Both the position numbers and the translations under genes were made by a program. Source: Armillaria gallica (taxonomy: Eukaryota > Basidiomycota > Agaricomycetes > Agaricales > Physalacriaceae). From it: a stretch of DNA of 64,000 bases. The stretch spans positions 62,001-126,000 of the forward strand of contig JBANDB010000009.1 of assembly GCA_037576215.1 (NCBI GenBank), read 5' to 3'. Below, in pieces: positions 35,173 through 43,392 of the stretch. How positions within the stretch are numbered: position 1 is the stretch's first letter; every line of letters starts with the position of its first letter. The notes under the pieces were generated by a model. The model did no database searches. It was given only the letters and a program-made list of their open reading frames with translations, and was not told where the DNA came from.

Positions 35173-36013
35173 TGGGCGTAATAGCGTGTAAAAATTCGGG
35201 CCGAGCCCAAGTTGTCTTTTCAGGTCGCAAGTTAATTTTTGATGCCCAAGTTTACAGCTATCCTCTCGCAAGTTACGGGGCTGTTTTTACACAAGTTTTC
35301 TGTTGGCAATAATCGTGGAATAATCAAGGAATAAGAGCCGGGCCATGATATGTTAAATAATGCAAATCTCAGGTCCCCTACTCTATTACCTATCATTGAC
35401 TATGTCGGTAGGAACACCGACTTTCTGGGAAATAATGTGGCACCTACGCCTCTCGGCAGGCTGTTTCTTGAGCCATGGAACACTCTTAAAATCTGTTCTC
35501 AGAGTTTGGTTTATCATTGGCTCGCAGAGCAATTTTCAATCACTCAGAGTTAATTGTCTGGACATTGGATAAGGTTGAAAGGCAGTCTAGTAAAGGAATC
35601 AATCCTTATTCGTACAAAAGACATCCATACCTGATTGGAAGGCTCGTTTCTTACTGAGGAACAAATCCAGAGATCAAGATATCTAAAGGTCCATGACAAT
35701 CTGACTTGATCGCGTGAAACGGCGACAAGGAAACAGGTATGGTACTTAGAGGAATGAAAGCTTAAGGCCTAACGAGCTTAGGCCTAGGCCGCCACGGGAA
35801 CAAAAGTAAATCTCATGATAGCTAAACTAAGTACGGAAGTGATGTCGGCCCGTCCAACACCTCGTCCCGCCCTGTTGAACCTCTGCTAATTACTATCTCC
35901 ATAAAAATACACCCAACTTGTAAAGAGACGCAAACTTGCGTACTGACAATTAACTTGCGACTCGGAAAAAGACAACTTGGACCGGCCCGAATTTTTACAC
36001 GCTATTACGCCCA
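35173..36013 (-). mobile_element. 841-bp TIR element, right copy
   Basis: Inverted copy of 33911-34751, starting TGGGCGTAATAGCGTG and ending CGCTATTACGCCCA, flanked by TA on each side. Only scattered differences from the left copy were seen (for example GGCGGCC against GGCAGCC near 35790). The two copies plus spacer could form a large hairpin. Confidence 0.85.
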
Positions 36014-36674
36014 TATGGACGTGATGCTCCGCCCAAGATACTCCCAACTACTAATCGCTGCATACCGCAACAACACACTTTGTCGTTGTTTCTGTGTGTG
36101 TATACTGTCTGTATGTATGACAAAGGGCGAGCATCGCCTCCTAGGTTAATTTTTGTCTAGATATCGACAAACATGGAACCCTTCAATGGTGAAGAAGACC
36201 TCGCAGAATTTTCTTCTGTCCCCACTGTCCGTACAAGACTTTGGGCTACCTATCTTTCAATGTTGGGCCTTTTCAGTTCATGTCCTCCTCATTCACGAGT
36301 CTCGGATTCCGAACCATATCTAAGGATGGCTGTCACAGCATGTATTCTGCTTGCTGGTGATTAACTTTCGGCAGAGATGGCCTCCGCAATAATTACCTCC
36401 GATGACATCCTTCAAGCGATAACGGAAGTATGCGGGACAAGCCTGACGATTTCGACTTGTGTGCATAGCTACTGTACGACTGGTTCCGTACAGGCTTCAA
36501 TGCGAACGGTCGTTTTATACCTGTGGTTCGACTGTTTCTTTAGCAGCCTCAAGATCTACTGTACCTCCCCCTCAGAGTATACACTTCAAGGCTAGAGTTT
36601 CAACTATCGAGACATGACTTGAACGTCCATTTGGTGTCTTTTTATTCTTTGTACGAGGTGTGTATCTTGCCATG
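36014..36674. other. no gene recognised
   Basis: Open frames at 36173-36364 and 36377-36595 have no motif. GTCTAGATATCGACAAACATG at 36155-36175 recurs at 16350 and 23244. Confidence 0.3.
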
Positions 36675-36887
36675 TCAATTTGATGCCACTAACATCCCGC
36701 GGATGATTAGTTTTACTCGGAGGGTCATTTGAGGTTTTGCTGTCAAAATCAAGTCCTGAACATAGGTCCAAAGAGAGATCGAAAGCAAGGCGAGTAAACA
36801 GAAAATCACGGATCTTTGACGTAGGGGCGGAACATGGAACCAGCGATGCCTTTCCAGTGACTTTTTCCGGTACAGAGGCGAGGCCAT
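36675..36887 (-). CDS. possible small membrane peptide
   Basis: An ATG at 36887 opens 70 codons: MASPLYRKKSLERHRWFHV followed by one membrane-like helix (SVIFCLLALLSISLWTYVQD). A longer alternative frame (36604-36894) covers the same DNA. A basic N-terminus then a hydrophobic helix suggests a signal anchor if it is expressed. No homology recognised. Confidence 0.2.
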   Translation of the reverse strand: MASPLYRKKSLERHRWFHVPPLRQRSVIFCLLALLSISLWTYVQDLILTAKPQMTLRVKLIIRGMLVASN

Positions 36888-36948
36888 GGCGCACTCAAAA
36901 ACACGGACTCACACCCTTTCTAATCGTGCTTCATTTCTAACTGTCATT

Positions 36949-37046
36949 ACGCAGACGGTAAAATGGTTATCATCCTTGCCTTCCATTCTCTGCACACTAC
37001 AACATAATTCGAGCAACCGGCAGGGGTTCGACTCCCCTTCGGCGTA
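36949..37046 (+). tRNA. tRNA-like sequence with putative intron, probably not functional
   Basis: Acceptor arms ACGCAGA and TCGGCGT pair at 6 of 7 positions with A as discriminator. A D arm (GGTA/TATC), an anticodon stem (TTGC/GCAA) interrupted by about 25 bases, and a perfect T arm (AGGGG-TTCGACT-CCCCT) are all visible. A loop of CTTCCAT would give anticodon TCC (Gly), but the related copy at 61605 has CTTTCAT, which recalls tRNA-Glu. The usual T at position 8 is missing. It is adjacent to R5b copy 2. Confidence 0.4.
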
Positions 37047-37084
37047 TGGCACATGATTTTGAGGGTTAATTTTGCGCGGTAGGT

Positions 37085-37580
37085 GTTTTGACCTCGACGT
37101 TTTTCCTTCTTGCCATCATCAGCAGCTGCCTCCGGTCTCACAACAACTGTCGCCTAGCCTCGTGGCAACGATGCGATTATGTGAACCTGTGAAGAGGACC
37201 GCTGGACAAACTGATCAGAAATGACCTTTGCCCTGAGGCTGCAGTTCTCCTAACATCTTGCTCCCATATACTCTGACGCCAACAGCATGGCGTTGACTTT
37301 ATTTATTAATGCGGAAGAAGATGAACCTAGGGTTAACGGAGACGCTTGTGTGTTGGTCACTGACGAGTGACGTGGGAGATCAGAAGCTCATCGTTAAGAC
37401 GCTTGGAAGCACAACCGTTTAGGGGACAGGATTGTATATATGCGCACCAATCACGGGGTACGAGGTGAAAAAAAGTTGGTCAGCTTTGTGCAGCTCCTGA
37501 TGACATCTTGTTCCGCAGGCAGTTGATATGATACAGAACCGTAATACTATAATAATATGTCTGTCTTCCATCTAAACGAT
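37085..37580 (+). repeat. repeat unit R5b, copy 2
   Basis: Homologous to 14761-15350 and 62870-63375: TTTTCCTTCTTGCCATCATC, GTCGCCTAGCCTCGTGGCAA, TTGTATATATGCGCACCAAT, GCAGCTCCTGATGACATCTT. R5a is absent on its left, replaced by the tRNA-like sequence. Confidence 0.6.
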
Positions 37581-37764
37581 TCGACGCATTTCTCCACTCG
37601 GAAGAATGTATACGGCAGGTGTTAAGGTCCTTGGAAGAGAAATAGTTCTCTTATGAGGTGATAATGTATTCTGTCTGTCCACAGGGGGTAGAATAGTAGA
37701 CATGTTGTCTGGGATAAACGATAAAGTACCTACAATAACTACTTCATTCGGTGTACATTGTACA

Positions 37765-37838
37765 CTGGATACTGAAGCAGTTATCATCCTTATGAACAAA
37801 GCAAGCCGTAGTGGTTCAACTCCCCTTCGGCGTGATTG
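37765..37838 (+). repeat. decayed tRNA-like sequence
   Basis: GTTATCATCCTT, then GTGGTTCAACTCCCCTTCGGCG, matches the unit at 36949-37046 with a shortened middle and a damaged T arm. Confidence 0.4.
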
Positions 37839-37839
37839 C

Positions 37840-38424
37840 TTAACTGAAATGTGGTTTTTTTTTTGTCGCGTCTTTCTCTATCGATTTCACAGGCATATTG
37901 TATTCAGAAATGATATTCTGGTTCAGCTGCAGAAGACGGTACAGGACCTGACTACGCGGTAACCTGATAAATACGCCTTTCTTGTGTGCCCGCTAATTCC
38001 TGTTCTTGGTCTTTCTATTATAATGGTCTCAGAGTCCATCCTCGTCTGCAAAGATCATTACTTTTTAGTTCAAAAGGTATCGAATTCTGAAACAACGATC
38101 CTCATCCTTCCTTTCTGTTGAACGCAGTGCTAGTTCGCTTGCGCATACTTAGGTATGCTGCTGCGGAAATGCTTTGAGAGCATGAAATCGAGACAATCTG
38201 GTAAGCATATGCACTCAAGGTTTCGTTTTTCCGTTATCTAAGCTCATTTATAGTTGGAAGGACGTCCGCCTTTCTGTTTTATCTAAGACTAAACAAGCTT
38301 TCATGAACGAGAAGAAAATACAAGCCGACACGGACGAATTTCCCTCCGTTGAGGGATGAAAGGTCCTGGATAATCCTTATCAATTGTATTGGAGTAGTAA
38401 ATGACAGATTGGCGGTATACAGCG
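37840..38424. other. no gene recognised
   Basis: A T-run near 37855 and a GCATATGCACTCAAGG sequence near 38204 were the only points of note. Confidence 0.35.
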
Positions 38425-38990
38425 AAATAGGGCCAGGAGAATTTTGCGAGCGATCCTTGCGCGCTTGCGTTCATTTGCGTTTTACTTGCGATCACTTGCG
38501 TTCCTATAAATGCGTTTATGATCTCATCAATGCGTGTTATTACTCATGAATGCGAGCTAAATTTACTGACCAGACTACCTCAAAACTTACTTGATCCTTA
38601 CGAGGTTTAAACACTGTTCCAGATAGATAATAACATCAAGTAAACAGTTTAAGACTTGTTAGACAGTAAATTACCTACCCGCGAGGTCCCCAGGGATGGT
38701 CTAGTGGTCTGTTGACAGCATACTACCATCACAATATCAATGAAAGTCTGAATGCAAGTCTAATCACTGGCATATGAACGCACGCACCGATCAAGCCAAC
38801 GCAAGCAATCTAACATGGCTCGCAAGCGTTCTAAGGTGACTCACAAGCGTTCTAGTATTGCTCGCTAGTGTTCTAACATGTCTCGCTAGCGTTCTAGCAT
38901 TGCTCGCAAGCGTTCTAGCACTGCTCGCAAGCGTTGTAGTATTGCTCGCAAGTGTTTAACCAGGAACGCAAATGAACGCAAGTGTGACAT
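38425..38990. mobile_element. TTGCG-array element, copy 2
   Basis: Left arm 38425-38550 has six TTGCG and three TGCG motifs on the plus strand; right arm 38775-38990 has seven CGCAA motifs and none in the other orientation. Core landmarks shared with copy 1: TTGATCCTTACGAGGTTTAA, CTGTTCCAGATAGATA, CGCGAGGTCCCCAGGG, GTCTAGTGGTCTG. The right arm is expanded by a 21-bp tandem repeat. Confidence 0.7.
38818..38962 (+). repeat. 21-bp tandem repeat in the right arm
   Basis: About seven imperfect copies of a unit close to GCTCGCAAGCGTTCTAGCAT. The unit contains the CGCAA motif of the element, so the tandem multiplies the presumed binding site. Copies 3 and 4 read CGCTAG in place of CGCAAG. Confidence 0.75.
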
Positions 38991-39197
38991 ATTTGTCACA
39001 TTTGCTTCACCTCCAGTTTACATCTAAGTAACTGTATTGTCGCTGGTTTCTTCACTTGTTGTGGTCTTCTCTCGATGATATGTGTCTGAATTTTGCTGTG
39101 GTATTACTGAGTGCTGGCATATATACTCGAGTTCTCTGAACACGAGAACTTGGCAATTCTATAGGGCATAAAAGCATACTGAATAATGTTCTATCAT

Positions 39198-40437
39198 CTA
39201 CGAGCGGCAATTACCCTCCTTAAATCCGGGACGGCTACGCTTGGCTTGTGGACGACATTCCTCAGTAGGATCAGCAGCCCTTAAGTCACCTGGCTCTGCA
39301 TCGATCTCAGACACAGCCCGACGCTTCAAGTTTCGGATATCCTTTGACAGCATTGTAGGTCTTGGGCGTGTTGCTCTTTGCACTCATTCCCTTCCCTCTT
39401 CCTTCTCCCGTTCTGCTCTATGCCATTGCTCGAGCTCTTCTTTATCAAAGTCCGGCCCTACCTGTAGAGATTCGGCTCAACTCTGCGAAATTTAATTGGT
39501 GGAAACTTACTTCGAGTTCAGACTCATTTCCTTTGCGAGCCTCTTTGTCTCCCTCTGGTCCTCGATTGCTCCAAGGAAACCAACCGTCCTGGTGCATACC
39601 AACATCTAATCCCCATTGATTATTTCCTGCGATCCTGATGAATCGCCGCCGTTGAAACGTGTAGCCCAATTGATTTGTAGCCTTTTAGTTTGGTTGAATT
39701 CCTCAGGCGACACGTCCATGGCAAAGAGTCCTGATGGCCAGCCATTCCACCCCCCCGGAATGTGTGAAAGAGCAGTAAAAACTACACCAGCATCAATGCC
39801 TTGGCGTGCCTCTGGTGCTGGCTGAGTTTCGAGAGGATTATATATCGTCAATGGAGCTGGATCAGAAAGATCGATCTCAGGCCAATGTGTGAAGTCGTGA
39901 GGAATATTTGCTTGTGTGTTTTTGAGACTCGGGAGTTGTAGTCCTTGTGGATGAGGTATTGGGGGCAACATCGATGATGGGCCAGTTTTTGGTGTCGGAT
40001 TTGAAGCCGGTGCAGCTTTCGCATGAGTGCGCACTTGATCAAGTCCGGTTCGCAGTGCACGAGACGACACAGGAGAAATTTGCGAAGCGTTGGCTGTTAG
40101 ACCGCCGTCGCCTCGACTAGCATATCCAATGATAACTCCTATTTAACAAAAGCGAAATGAGTGGGATAAGGACTTCTGCACAATATATACAAGGACGTAC
40201 CTGTGTTAAGATTATAGATGGGAAACATTCCTCCAAAGCTATTCCCTGCAGTAGAACTGGCATCTGCTGTGCCGGAAACAATGGACTGGTTCTTGTTACC
40301 AGCTTCGCCGTCCATATCCTCCGATTCAGAGTCAGTTACCAAAAGCCAGGATGCGATTGTACGTCTGATGTTTTTCTGTAAAACACATTAATGCAGTAAC
40401 ATTCCGGAGTATCACTATTACTCACGAAGATACCCAT
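39198..40437 (-). pseudogene. nuclear-type protein gene with one in-frame TGA, unrecognised family
   Basis: Exons: 40437-40426 (MGIF), 40375-40201, 40138 leftward to about 39690, a frame change, then to 39511, and 39461-39198. Introns 40376-40425 (50 nt), 40139-40200 (62 nt) and 39462-39510 (49 nt) have clean borders and keep phase. The protein has RRTIASWLLVTDSESEDMDG near its start, a Pro-rich middle (LPPIPHPQGLQLPSL), NNQWGLDVGMHQDGWFPWSN, an acidic helix (FDKEELEQWHRAERE) and a basic tail (ECRPQAKRSRPGFKEG) like a nuclear localisation signal. The frame change near 39690 is either a missed intron or an indel. A TGA at 39384-39386 interrupts the last exon and would be CGA one transition earlier. 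Confidence 0.5.
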
Positions 40438-40439
40438 AG

Positions 40440-41330
40440 AAAATTTTGTGGTGAAATGTCAAGATGAGGCCTCCCGCCCCGGCAAGATTAGGAGCTTAAT
40501 TTGACTAAACGAGGTGGGAAATTGCATATTAATTGACGTTGATCCCATGGGTGAGTAGGATAGTCTAAGTGTCACAAAGTATCATGAAATCGATGTATTG
40601 AATTACTAGGAGCTCGCATATAGTATCTGTCAAAGGAATTAAGATCTCAGATGACTCCTAGCGAGGCAAAAAATGGCTTACAGTAAAGGATAGTAAAGGC
40701 GTCGCATAGACGCCAATGTGTGATCAAATCTATATTATACAAATGTTAGAGGATTGGTTGAGGTTACAAGGAAGTACAATTCTAGTTATGTACCTGATGT
40801 AGAGCCAATAGTTGCGACAAATCGAGCTGATGCTGGGCATATCACAATGAGAACTGGCAGCACAAAAATGGAGTTATGCTTACTCTCAAAACCCTGCTCT
40901 CGGTCGCTGCTACGAGCCCAATGTATCTCTCTCAAGGGATGGAATCGTAACCACGAGTATTGTTAAGGTTCTTCCTCTAGACTGCGTCTCGGACACTTTT
41001 GGCTAGAACTAAACACGGCAGCTATTAACATTGGAGGTCGGCTTAGTGTGCTAGAGGAACGGTAACAGAACACAAAGACGGATACAGCAGCGCGAGGTGG
41101 CGAACTGATTCAGATGTGGCGGTAGAGAATAAGGTCAATAAGGTCTGATTTGGGTTCTTAGATGGCCGATCAGCTCGTGATTGTGGCTGTACCGACTGCC
41201 GTGCTCACTGTAATCAAGGAAACTTCAAGTCTGGGTATCTACAACACACAGTTGATGTATTTACTACACTTTTGAACATCAGGATAACTAAAAGTTGAAC
41301 TTAGACTCGATCTTGGCTCGATCTCGGAAG
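40440..41330. other. no gene recognised
   Basis: A 70-codon plus frame at 40754-40966 has no support. No repeat unit was recognised. Confidence 0.35.
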
Positions 41331-41344
41331 ATCATGTCATGCTC

Positions 41345-41500
41345 GCATATGATGTCACACATGCAAACGCAAACGCATCTCCGCAAACGCAACTGGGAAC
41401 GCATGGATATCGACGCAAGCACAAATGCAAATGCAGGCTCGCAATGAAACGCAAGCTCGCAAGGGTCGCTCGCAAAATTCTACGTGCCCAGCGAAATATG
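41345..41500 (-). mobile_element. solo left arm of the TTGCG-array element
   Basis: Eight CGCAA motifs and no TTGCG on the plus strand. Its reverse complement reads AGAATTTTGCGAGCGACCCT, which aligns with the left arm of copy 2 (AGAATTTTGCGAGCGATCCT at about 38440). No core and no opposite arm follow, so it is a single arm or a deletion remnant. Confidence 0.65.
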
Positions 41501-41711
41501 TGTCCATAATTTGAGAAATGAAACACCTTTCGAAAACTTAGACGTACACGCGTAAGTGATATTGTTATTCCTGAATATACGGCGCACGTACCCAGTAAAC
41601 GTGAAAAACTCCCGACAGGGGATAATCCTCTGTCACCAGACCATCCTTAACTTCTGCAATATAGATGTCCCCACCGTAATCCTCTCCACCTATAACAGGC
41701 TTCAAAAGGTC

Positions 41712-42878
41712 CTAATATGATCCGCTGATATCCCCAAGCCTAACACTGACATCCGGCAGTTCGTTGAGGGTGGCCAGTCGCTCAGCGAACATTTTGATAT
41801 TGGTCTTTCCGACAGGGCAAATGCGTACATGCTTCAAAATTCCACCTGCGAGCCTTGACTCGACCATGTCAAGAATAAGCTTAACATGAGGGGAGCTAAT
41901 GATGTAGTGAAATTGCAGGGTGAGAGTATGCAGATTAGGAATTAATGAAGACATGGATTCAAGGAAAGCTCGATTGAAAGGGATACTGCATAGAAGAAAT
42001 TGGAGTGATGGTGTAAGGGACAAAACCATGACCAGGTCATCGTGGGTGCCACGCCATTTGATATTCATGGTGCGTACTGAGCACTTTGAATGGCGGAGAA
42101 ACTCAAATACGTGAGAACCGCTATGGTCAGAACGTATTTTGGTCCATGACAGATCACCTGTGATCCTTAACGATTCCAGATGGGGCACAGAGATGCAATC
42201 TAGCGCACCAGTATCCCCTGTCAGTGAAAGGTGTTCGAGCACAGGCATCTTCATCCTCCTGAGAGTGTACTTGTCTTTGGAAGCAAATGTTACCAATTCG
42301 ACCAGGTGGGGGCAGAGGTGGGCAATTTGACCCAGGACAGTCATTTCTCACACCCTTGCACTCAGTTTCCACAACGACTGGAGATGAAAAGATGGGATAT
42401 CTAAGAACTGATCCCAAAGGCTAGGAGGACCCATAAATTGCATGAACTGCCACCGATGACTGTGAGCGGCAAGAATGGTGCAAAGAGGCTGGTCAGAGAT
42501 AGGGATGTCCTCATGATCTTGAATGCGGATGGGGAAGGATATACATAGGCTGAGAGGATGACGTCCAGAGCGACTGAGGATCTTGATGAGGATTTGCTTC
42601 CTGGTTTCGCTGGCTTTCTTCTGAGATACCAGGCTCGAACCTGAGAGTGGCAAGGTGTTCTTTCAGGAGTTGGAAGTAGGAAACGTCTCGGTGATGGTTA
42701 TGGTAGACCACAGTGATTGGAATGAATAGACTGTGCTTCTCCATACACTGCTGACTTTCCCAAGGACCCAGAGTCCATCGGAGAAATCAAACGACTGCAC
42801 AGGGATGTCACGATCGGTGAGGTAGTGGCAAAATATCTTTGAGACGAGTTCTATGGGAAGCACAGATGATGGGTCCAT
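41712..42878 (-). pseudogene. F-box ORF with leucine-rich tail, two in-frame TGA
   Basis: From ATG 42878 one frame runs to a stop at 41712 (about 389 codons) with no intron needed. The N-terminus has an F-box (LPIELVSKIFCHYL, then LGKVSSVWRSTVYSFQSLW), the Skp1-binding part of SCF ubiquitin ligases. The rest holds repeated Leu-rich segments typical of mushroom F-box proteins (RSGRHPLSLCISF, HSHRWQFMQF, PHLVELVTFA, PVLEHLSLTGD, VPHLESLRITGD, PNLHTLTLQFHY). TGA codons lie at 42663-42665 and 42348-42350. Both would be CGA one transition back. The frame is otherwise intact, so loss of function is recent, or these codons are read through or spliced in some way I cannot see. Confidence 0.75.
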
Positions 42879-42879
42879 G

Positions 42880-43392
42880 GCTACTGTTGGCTGTTTCAGC
42901 ACACTGGAGAAAACTTGATATCAAGGATGCACTGGCAGGTTTTGAGAAGAGCGGCTATCGATGGTGGGTGTTTGACATGAAGCACGGGCCACAGAACTGG
43001 GCTGCAGACCAGGTCTAATTGTGAAATTGGCACCTGGCACAAAAAATCTCTGCCATGAAAAAGTGACATGTGTCGCTTTTTGTTGTGTGAAATTTGGTTC
43101 GGTTCTCTGGGGAAAGAACTATTTTTTGTCTCAAGGGGCTTCCGGACCGCTGTTCTGGTACATCCTGTTGGTTGGTTGGTCTGAGAGACACTTAAAAATT
43201 TTTCTCATAGCTTTTTTTTCAAGAGTTATACATTGATTTTAGAGCATCCAAATATACTTTTTAGCACCCTGAGAGGTGTCTGTAGCTTAGTCCGACATTG
43301 TCGCACCTTGTATTTGGATCTAGTGTTTGCCAAAAGCCCCACAACATTAAAAAAAGGACCACAGCACGACCCAAACAAAGTCGGCACAGTCA
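42880..43392. other. upstream flank of the transposase-like gene
   Basis: A T-rich tract at about 43205-43215 and GTTGGTTGGTTGGTC near 43166 were seen. A loosely similar GGTCGGTCGGTCATCC lies at about 48705 beyond the gene, in the same orientation. I could not define terminal inverted repeats. Confidence 0.3.

Noticed and set aside
34371..35553. Identical 67-residue open frames in the two 841-bp elements as a conserved protein
   Set aside because: The elements themselves are almost identical copies, so conservation of the frame carries no information.
36675..36887. Small membrane protein as a confident gene
   Set aside because: It is a short single-helix frame with an equally long alternative frame and no other support, so it is listed only at low confidence.
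38698..38720. TGGTCTAGTGGTCTG in the TTGCG element core as a tRNA A box
   Set aside because: It matches the A-box consensus, but no B box follows at a sensible distance, and copy 1 has lost the match.
38818..38962. CRISPR-like array
   Set aside because: The 21-bp units are contiguous and have no spacers, and the genome is eukaryotic. It is a plain tandem repeat.
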